Below are positions 8,101 to 13,635 of a stretch of DNA of 13,635 nucleotides, in pieces (positions within the stretch are counted from its first letter, which is position 1; the number at the start of each line of letters is the position of its first letter). Under the pieces are notes generated by a model, which worked only from the letters and a program-made list of their open reading frames with translations, had not been told where the DNA came from and did no database searches. Both the position numbers and the translations under genes were made by a program. This DNA is from Pigoraptor vietnamica (lineage: Eukaryota > Opisthokonta > Filasterea): positions 1-13,635 of the forward strand of contig CALSCQ010000859.1 in the NCBI GenBank assembly GCA_943704525.1, written 5' to 3'.

Positions 8101-11100
8101 AGCTGCTTCCTTCGGCGCTTCCGCCGCAGCCGCACGTGCTGGCGCAGGAGAGGCCGCCGGCGACTTCGATGGTGGAGCGTCGAGCAGGTCCAGCAATTCA
8201 TCCGCGCCCTGCGCACTGAGCTCTTCCTCTGCGCGACGCCACATCTCCTCATCATCCTCGTCCTCTACCTTGACGACGGGCGAGGACGCCGCTTTCTTCG
8301 TCGCCTCCTCCTTCTTGCGCTCCTCCTCACGACGCGCAACCTCCTCCTTCTCCTTCCTCTCGGCCTCCTCCTTCGCCTTCTTGCGCTCCTCCTCACGACG
8401 CGCAGCCTCCTCCTTCTCCTTCTTCTCCGCCGCCTCCGCCTCCTTCTTGCGCTCGGCGCGGCGCGCAGCCTCCTCCTTCTCCTTCTGCTCAGCCTCCTCC
8501 TTCTCCCGTCGTTCGTCCTCCCTCTTCTTCTTGCGCTCTTCCTCGCGACGGAGCGCCTGTTCCTTCTCCTTCCTCTCGGCCTCCTCCTGCTCTTCGCGCT
8601 TGCGTCGCTGCTCCTCGTCCCTCTTCTTCCTCCGCTCCTCCGCGGCCTCCTTCTCCTTACGTTCCTCCTCCTCCAACTCGCGGCGACGACGTTCCGCGTC
8701 CTCGCGACGCTTCTTGCGCTCCTCCTCCCGTTTCCTCTCCTCTTCGGCCTCTTCCTCCTCACGGCGCCGGCGCTCTTCCTCGCGCTGCTTCTTGCGAGCC
8801 TCGCGCGCCTCTTCCTCCTTGCGCGCTTCCTCCTCAGCCTCGGCCCTCTTGCGCTCCGCCTCTGCCTTCTTGCGCTCCGCCTCCTTGTCGGCCGCGGCCT
8901 TCGCGGCCGCTGCGTCCTCCTCCTCCTTCTTCGCACGTGCAGCGCGCTCACTTTCGTCGCGCTTCGCTTCGCGGGGCTTTGCGACAGCGGGCTCCGCCCA
9001 CTTCGCCTGATACGGCTCCAGCGTGAGCTCCTTCGCCAGCGCCGTTTCAACTGAGGCCCACGCCGCCGCATCGCCGCTCTTGACGCCGTCACCGAGAGCG
9101 TCGCGCATCACGACCTCCACGTCGCGCCACGATACCCGGCCTGCAGGCACATCGGACGGACGGGCGGGCGTATCGGTGGTCGCGTCGGCCTTCGATGCGT
9201 CCCATGCCTTCGACGTGGCGGCTTTTCCGCCCGAGATAGCCGCACCACTCATCTGCTCAGCCGCAAGATCGTCTCCCGACGCACTCTTCGCGAGCTTCTT
9301 GCGCTCTTCCTCCTCGCGACGAACGCGCTCTTCCTCCTCGCGACGAAAGCGCTCTTCCTCCTCGCGACGAACGCGCTCTTCCTCCTCGCGACGAACGCGC
9401 TCTTCTTCCTCCTTCTTCTTGCGCTCTTCCTCCTCGCGACGCACGCGTTCTTCTTCCTCTTTCTTCTTGTACTCTTCCTCCTCGCGACGCACGCGCTCTT
9501 CTTCCTCCTTCTTGCGCTCTTCCTCCTCGCGACGCACGCGCTCTTCTTCCTCCTTCTTCTTGCGATCTTCCTCCTCGCGACGCACGCGCTCTTCCTCCTC
9601 GCGACGCACGCGTTCTTCCTCCTCCTTCTTCTTGCGCTCTTCCTCCTCGCGACGCACGCGTTCTTCCTCCTCCTTCTTCTTGCGCTCTTCCTCCTCGCGA
9701 CGCACGCGTTCTTCCTCCTCCCTCTTCTTGCGCTCTTCCTCCTCGCGACGCACGCGTTCTTCCTCCTCCCTCTTCTTGCGCTCTTCCTCCTCGCGACGAA
9801 CGCGCTCTTCCTCCTCGCGACGAACGCGCTCCTCCTCCTCGCGACGCACGCGCTCTTCTTCCTCCTTCTTGCGCAATTCCTCCTCGCGACGCACGCGCTC
9901 TTCCTCTTCCTTCTTCTTGCGCTCCTCCTCCTCGCGACGAACGCGCTCTTCCTCCTCGCGACGCACGCGCTCCTCCTCCTCCTTCTTCTTGCGCTCCTCC
10001 TCCTCTTCCTTCTTCTTGCGTTCTTCCTCCTCGCGTCGAACACGCTCCTCCTCCTCGCGACGCACGCGCTCTTCCTCCTCCTTCTTCTTGCGCTCCTCAT
10101 CTTCAACGGCGCGCCGCTTCGCTTCCTCCTCCTCTTCCTTGCGCCGACGCTCGTCGTCTTCAGCCTTCCGCTTCGCGGCCTCTTCCTCTTCCTTCTGTCG
10201 GCGCTCAGACTCCTCAGCCTCCAGAGCAGCAAGCTCCGCCGCCGCAGCGGCCGCGGCTGCCTCTTGAACGGCCTTTCGACGCTGCTGCTCCTTCTCGGCC
10301 TCTTCCACTGCGCGCGCCGCGATCGCTTCCTCAGAGTCCTCTTCCTTCTCTGTCGTCGTCGGCGCCTTCGAAATTGACCGTCGTATCGCAGGCGATGTCT
10401 TGCTGTCAGACTGCGAGGGGCGGCGCACGCCCACAATGGTCTTGGGCGGGAGGCCATCGGTAGAGATCGACGGCTTGCGCTGAAGCCCAGTGGTCGATGC
10501 CGCTCCGGCCCCGGTCGAGTCTCTCCGCTTGGTGCCCGATACCGAATCCTGCTTAGCAAGCGTCGACGCCGTGCCAGAAGTGGAAGTCCTTCGCGCAAGA
10601 GGCGGCTTGCTCGCACTCGAGGGCGCGTTGGAAACGCTTTCGCGGCGCCCAGATGAAGGCGAGTCGCCGCTACTGGCTGCAGCGGCGGCACGCGGGGGCT
10701 TGCTCTCAGTCACCGTCGGCGTGCGCGCAAGGCGCGACTCGGAAGAACCGGATGTGGTGCGCGTACGGGCCGGTGACTCTGTCCCGCTACTGCTCGAAGG
10801 GCGGCGGGCAGCGCTCGTCGTCGTCGACTTCTCGCCCGACGTTGAGTCACGCCGTGTCAAGGCGGGCTTTGCATCCGACGAAACAGATTCGCGGCGAGCG
10901 AGGCCAGTCGAACGTGCGGCAGGGGCCGACTTGTCGGACGAAACGGAATCACGTCGGGTCAGTGTGCTGGAGCGCGTCATGGATGCACGCCGCTCAGTGC
11001 CCGTTGCAGCCGAATCCGGCTTGTCTGCTGTCGATGCCGCAGCAGATGCTCCGGCGCGCTTTTGCTATCAATAAACAGAGGGGTACACAGTGAGACTCAG

Positions 11101-12133
11101 AAGAATTGCAGATACGGCGCACCCATTCTCACCTCGAGCCGCTTTGCACGCTCCTCCGCGAGCCGCTTTTCCTCTTCCTCGAGCTCCCTTTTCATCTTGG
11201 CAGCTCGCTCCTCCCGCTCCTTGCGGCGCTGCTTTTGCTGTACAAACGAAACGAGGCATGAGGCAAACGGTTAATCAGCGCCTGAATTCGGAACGACACG
11301 CAATCCATCGCACGTAGTCGAAATGGACCTGCATGCCCAACCTTCTCTTCAAATTCGCGCTCCTCCTCCTCCAGCTTCTTGCGGCGCTCTTCAGCTTGCC
11401 GCTCGCGTTCCAAGCGGCGCTTCTTTCTCTCTTCATCCTCATCATCCGCAGCCTACAAAACGAAACATTAAAGTCGTTGAGTCGAGTAAGGAATACGGAG
11501 ACAAATGTGTGTGCGTGTGTGTGTGTATGTGTGTAGCAAACCTTGTCTGTCGCGGACGCAAGAGAGGAGACCGAAGTCGTGCGCTTTGACTCGGAAATGC
11601 TGTCGCGCTTTTTCAAAGTTGAAGTCGAGGACGAAGTTGTGCGCTCGCGAGTGGTCGCGGTGTCCGACGCACCGGAAGTGGTGCGAGTGCGCGATGTCGA
11701 AGTGTCTGTTATCGAGGACGAACGCGCCTTCGAAAGCGCTTCCTCACGACGCTTCTCTCGCTCGGCCCGCTTCTCCTCGAGCTCCTAATAACGAAGACAT
11801 TCCAAATCAGTGGCCATCCACTTGGGCACACACCACAAAAACACGCTCCAGTGCACACTCCGAGTCTTCCAAACTGAAGGAAAAGTTGCCCACACCATAT
11901 CAAAGCGATGCGAACAAGTGGATCCAGCGAGACTCATCGCCGCGCACCTTCTGCTGCTTCTCGAGTTCCGCCTTGGACTGCTCCAGACGCGCCTTTCGAT
12001 CGGCCTCACGCTTTGCACGCGCCGCCTCTCGCGCCTCTTCTTCCTTCTTCAACTCCTCTTCGAGCTGACGCTGGCGTTCGAGGCGCTCCTGCTTGCGCTT
12101 CTCAAGCATGAGGCGACGCTCCTCGTCCGCCAT
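5155..12133 (-). CDS. Supervillin-like actin-binding protein with ER/K single-alpha-helix, gelsolin repeats G2-G6 and villin headpiece
   Basis: Seven exons were joined by eye: 12133-11948, 11784-11542, 11452-11342, 11237-11133, 11064-6679, 6546-5395 and 5268-5155, giving about 2098 aa. All six introns are phase 0 GT-AG. The ATG has A at -3 and G at +4. Residues 1-62 and 144-215 are charged helices. Residues 63-143 and 216-450 are Ser/Thr-rich with repeated RRxS sites. Residues 536-805 are an 8-residue repeat (EEEERVRR/EEEERKKK). Residues about 934-1141 are a second charged helix. Residues 1142-1400 are Pro/Ser-rich. Gelsolin repeats follow: one like villin G2 (about 1405), then G3, G4 (about 1678), G5 and G6. 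The headpiece is 2038-2098, with LPPGVDP, SDEEF, LFGM, PAWRQ and C-terminal KKVGLF intact, so F-actin binding is likely. G1 is absent, as in supervillin. Probable role: cortical or membrane-linked actin organisation. Villidin-like proteins are the alternative relatives. Confidence 0.93.
6645..6671. repeat. A27/T27 homopolymer in supervillin intron 5
   Basis: A run of 27 A on the plus strand is 27 T in the sense of the minus-strand gene and begins seven bases after the donor GTATGGA of the intron 6678-6547. It encodes only the artificial poly-Phe stretch seen if the intron is translated. U-rich tracts just after a 5' splice site are known to help U1 recruitment through TIA-1-like proteins; that role here is inference. 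Confidence 0.9.
9295..10104 (-). repeat. 24-bp coding minisatellite encoding an EEEERVRR/EEEERKKK single alpha helix
   Basis: About 34 tandem 24-bp units within exon 5 of the supervillin-like gene each encode eight residues, four acidic then four mostly basic. By my reading the array has two 7-residue units and one 9-residue unit; the rest are eight. Two unit types, ERVRR and ERKK(K/R), often alternate. Third-position differences between units show ageing after expansion. The 4+4 spacing is that of ER/K single-alpha-helix domains, which stay extended without dimerising; at 0.15 nm rise per residue, 270 residues would span about 40 nm. Pyrimidine-rich frames on the opposite strand are shadows. 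Confidence 0.92.
11501..11535. repeat. Short TG/CA microsatellite in supervillin intron 2
   Basis: A short, imperfect TG run on the plus strand (CA in the sense of the gene) lies just inside the donor of intron 2 (11541-11453). It is a third example of dinucleotide repeats placed in introns of this genome and has no coding meaning. Confidence 0.7.
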
Positions 12134-12384
12134 CTTCGAAGAGCGCGGAAACCGCGCAATGCACTCGCACTTCTCCAAACACCAACCACAACAAATCCGA
12201 CACTATGTGGCCGGTGGGAGAGGAAAACTTGAGCTGTAGACAGTGAGGGTCGATGGAAGGGAGCGTGCGCACGCGCGTGGCATTCTCGCCGCGCCCACAC
12301 AAGGGGGAAACGCACAAGCCACAAGAAAGTTCAAAACACAGAGTAATCCAGAGTTATTCCAGACTGACTCCGAGGTAAAGAACA

Positions 12385-12427
12385 ATATATACCAAAACAG
12401 GCAATTTTAGCCGCCCAATACACCAAT
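12385..12427. promoter_or_regulatory. TATA-like element and two CCAAT boxes
   Basis: ATATATA at 12385-12391 is followed by CCAAT at 12415-12419 and again at 12423-12427. The second, ACCAATCAGA, is a full NF-Y consensus. Read toward the supervillin-like gene, the CCAAT boxes (as ATTGG) come first and the TATA-like element about 30 bp later, roughly 255 bp before that start codon. Orientation and use are inferred from spacing only. Confidence 0.45.
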
Positions 12428-12668
12428 CAGAATCGCTCCCTGCTAAAAGCAACTAAAAGCGGTAGCCATTGTCAAAGAACGGGTGGTGGCCGTGTGGTCT
12501 CTGTGTGCTGTGTGTGTGAGCCTTGGGAGGCGCCGCTCGTGTCGCCCTGAGAAATATCCGCACACAACACGTGGACGTGTGCGGTTATTCTGCGCACATA
12601 TCTGCGCGCCGCGGCCGATAGTGCGTAGCCTGTGCGCGTTACACGGACGATCTGCCACGTCTCGGCAA

Positions 12669-12688
12669 GCACACACCACAGTGTGTGC
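12669..12688 (+). other. Perfect hairpin just upstream of the Cys-rich secreted gene
   Basis: GCACACAC, loop CACA and GTGTGTGC form an 8-bp perfect stem with a 4-base loop, ending 41 nt before the predicted start codon at 12730. If transcribed it lies in the 5' UTR. The dinucleotide nature of both arms makes chance origin plausible in a genome rich in CA/TG runs. Confidence 0.4.
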
Positions 12689-12729
12689 GCACGCGAACTT
12701 GTGCTGAGGCAGCTTCGGCGCGTCGAGAA

Positions 12730-13037
12730 ATGCCGCGATTTGCGGATGTGCTCGCGCACGCGGCTTCGGGTCGTCGGCAACGCGGCCTTGAGGGATCGCG
12801 CCGGCTCGCGCTCGTCGCAATCGCACTTCTCGCAATAGCTCGTTCTTCTGTTGTGGCGGTGCGTCTTGGTGCCTCACTACCTCATCTGCAGTGCCGCCCG
12901 TGAACCGTGTGTTATTGTGGTGTGGGGGCGTGTGTGCGGCATGCCCGATGCGGTGTTGTGCGGTGTGATGTGTTGATGGTGTGGATTCCTTTTTCGCTTC
13001 AGTGTGTGATTCTGTAGGTGTATGTGTGTATGTGCGT

Positions 13038-13071
<34 letters not shown>

Positions 13072-13558
13072 TGTGTGTGTGTCTGTGTGTGTGCTTGCCT
13101 GCATGTGTGCATGTGTGTACATGCGTCAGTGCGACGTGTGCGACAAAATTCAAACACAAGGCACACCGCGAATGTTGCTGCTCCGCCGTTCCGAATATGC
13201 ATACCATTCGTTTGATATGTGCCACTGAAGCGCGCGACTCGCTGACTCGCAGCAAGATAACGGGAGGATGACAATAACGTTCCGACTGGAGAACGTGCAT
13301 CAGATCGGCGACGGCTACTGCGACAAGCACAGCGACTGTGACTATTCGTTCCGCTGGTGCGTTCGGTCTTCGTACGGCTATGGCAACAGGCCGACGTGCA
13401 ATGGTCCCGGCACTATCGTCCGATCGCCCACGAACAATATGATCCAGTACCAATATTGGTGTCGCTGGACGGGCGAGAAGGAGGGCGACCACTGGGAGGG
13501 GAGAGATTGGGGCAGCATGCGAGAGAAGAGCTTCGACTTCTCGGGCACGGATTACTGG
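12730..13558 (+). CDS. Secreted Cys-rich protein with an MNNL-like (Notch-ligand N-terminal) domain, 3'-partial
   Basis: Two exons were joined by eye: 12730-12858 and 13253-13558, phase 0, with donor GTGCGT and acceptor CTCGCAG. The start ATG has G at -3. Residues 1-43 end in a hydrophobic core (LALVAIALLAIA) and a V-V-A signal-peptidase site exactly at the exon junction, so the mature protein begins Q44-D-N-G-R. The next stretch, FRLENV..., carries Cys 66, 72, 79, 92 and 113. The C-x5-CDYSFRWC-x12-C spacing and aromatic core resemble the CxTFFRVC-x13-C segment of Delta-type MNNL/C2 domains. Exon 2 ends TGG followed by GTGAGC, a strong phase-0 donor at 13559. Reading on gives a stop at 13565-13567 (147 aa), but I favour an intron and a longer protein beyond the window. 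DSL and EGF domains may follow, but none is visible. The family assignment is by eye and uncertain; the coding call is firmer. Confidence 0.68.
13018..13120. repeat. (TG)n microsatellite in intron 1 of the Cys-rich secreted gene
   Basis: A TG-rich stretch of about 100 bp, with an uninterrupted (GT)16 core at 13039-13070 and TC, TA and CA interruptions, sits inside the 394-nt intron 12859-13252. As in intron 2 of the EGF/adhesin gene, the transcribed strand yields UG repeats. The open frames across it are repeat artefacts. Confidence 0.93.
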
Positions 13559-13578
13559 GTGAGCTGACGTGAAGCAGG

Positions 13579-13601
13579 TTTTTTTTTTTTTTTTTTTTCT
13601 T

Positions 13602-13633
<32 letters not shown>
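13579..13633 (+). repeat. T20-C-T4-G30 homopolymer block at the right edge
   Basis: Starting 21 bases after the putative donor at 13559 there are 20 T, one C, four T and then 30 consecutive G, after which the window ends in TG. If real it lies in the second intron of the Cys-rich gene. A G30 run can fold into G-quadruplexes. Such runs at sequence ends are also a common sequencing or assembly artefact. Confidence 0.85.
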
Positions 13634-13634
<1 letters not shown>

Positions 13635-13635
13635 G

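Larger units (their letters stand above)
12134..12729. promoter_or_regulatory. Divergent promoter region between the supervillin-like gene and the Cys-rich secreted gene
   Basis: These 596 bp separate the two divergent start codons and should contain both 5' UTRs and core promoters. No coding region is supported. Besides the CCAAT/TATA group, it holds a duplicated CTAAAAGC (12443-12450 and 12453-12460, exactly 10 bp apart), a CACGTG at 12568-12573 and a hairpin near the rightward gene. Confidence 0.6.

Noticed and set aside
9295-10104. CRISPR-like array
   Set aside because: The 24-bp units are contiguous with no spacers and are in-frame coding sequence in a spliced eukaryotic gene.
9023-10267. 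414-codon open frame on the plus strand (SSSSRRTR repeats) opposite the supervillin gene
   Set aside because: It is the antisense reading of the Glu/Arg/Lys 24-bp repeat. Complement of GAG/AAG/CGC codons makes almost no stops. There is no domain and it lies fully inside a real exon.
12134-12178. Upstream in-frame ATG (12178) extending the supervillin N-terminus by 15 residues
   Set aside because: The ATG at 12133 has a better initiation context and begins the charged helix. The extension (MEKCECIARF...) shows no feature, though it cannot be excluded.
12443-13492. 349-codon minus-strand frame at the right end
   Set aside because: It runs antisense through the intronic TG repeat and the Cys-rich exon, is low-complexity and His/Thr-rich, and has no recognisable domain.

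Overview
This window looks like nuclear DNA of a free-living unicellular eukaryote close to the opisthokont/amorphean lineage (choanoflagellate-, filasterean- or apusomonad-like). I infer this from GT-AG introns of about 70-400 nt, GC-rich codons, EGF and supervillin-type proteins normally associated with animals and their relatives, and a fungal-type prephenate dehydrogenase, an enzyme animals lack. I cannot name the species.

Four genes are present. (1) Positions 1-2793, minus strand: a secreted multidomain protein, truncated at the left edge, with seven exons visible. The order is signal peptide, a degenerate and then a clear cleaved-adhesin/choice-of-anchor-J-like beta-sandwich domain, two EGF domains (the second of calcium-binding type), and an RCC1-like propeller repeat. 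(2) Positions 3343-4734, plus strand: intronless TYR1, 463 aa, the enzyme converting prephenate to 4-hydroxyphenylpyruvate in tyrosine synthesis. (3) Positions 5155-12133, minus strand: a seven-exon, about 2098 aa supervillin-like actin-binding protein. It has a Ser-rich region full of RRxS sites, a roughly 270-residue ER/K single-alpha-helix repeat, a second long charged helix, gelsolin repeats G2-G6 without G1, and a complete villin headpiece. (4) Positions 12730 to beyond 13558, plus strand: the start of a secreted Cys-rich protein whose mature N-terminus resembles the MNNL (C2-like) domain of Notch ligands. It leaves the window through an intron.

Layout: genes 1 and 2 diverge from a 549-bp region carrying a CRE (TGACGTCA), a TCACGTGA palindrome and a CAGCTG E-box. 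Genes 2 and 3 converge on a 420-bp region with a 3'-UTR hairpin. Genes 3 and 4 diverge from a 596-bp region with two CCAAT boxes and a TATA-like element. Introns carry CA/TG microsatellites and T, A and G homopolymers. The window starts in a G10/purine-rich stretch and ends in a G30 run, which may be intronic or may mark assembly edges.

The genes do not form a pathway. Two are probable secreted or cell-surface proteins, one is cortical cytoskeleton and one is a metabolic enzyme. The points most worth following are the MNNL-like exon, the modular class 1-1 exon structure of gene 1, and the SAH-supervillin with two stop-free introns whose retention would keep the frame. All exon joins were made by eye from splice sites and frame.
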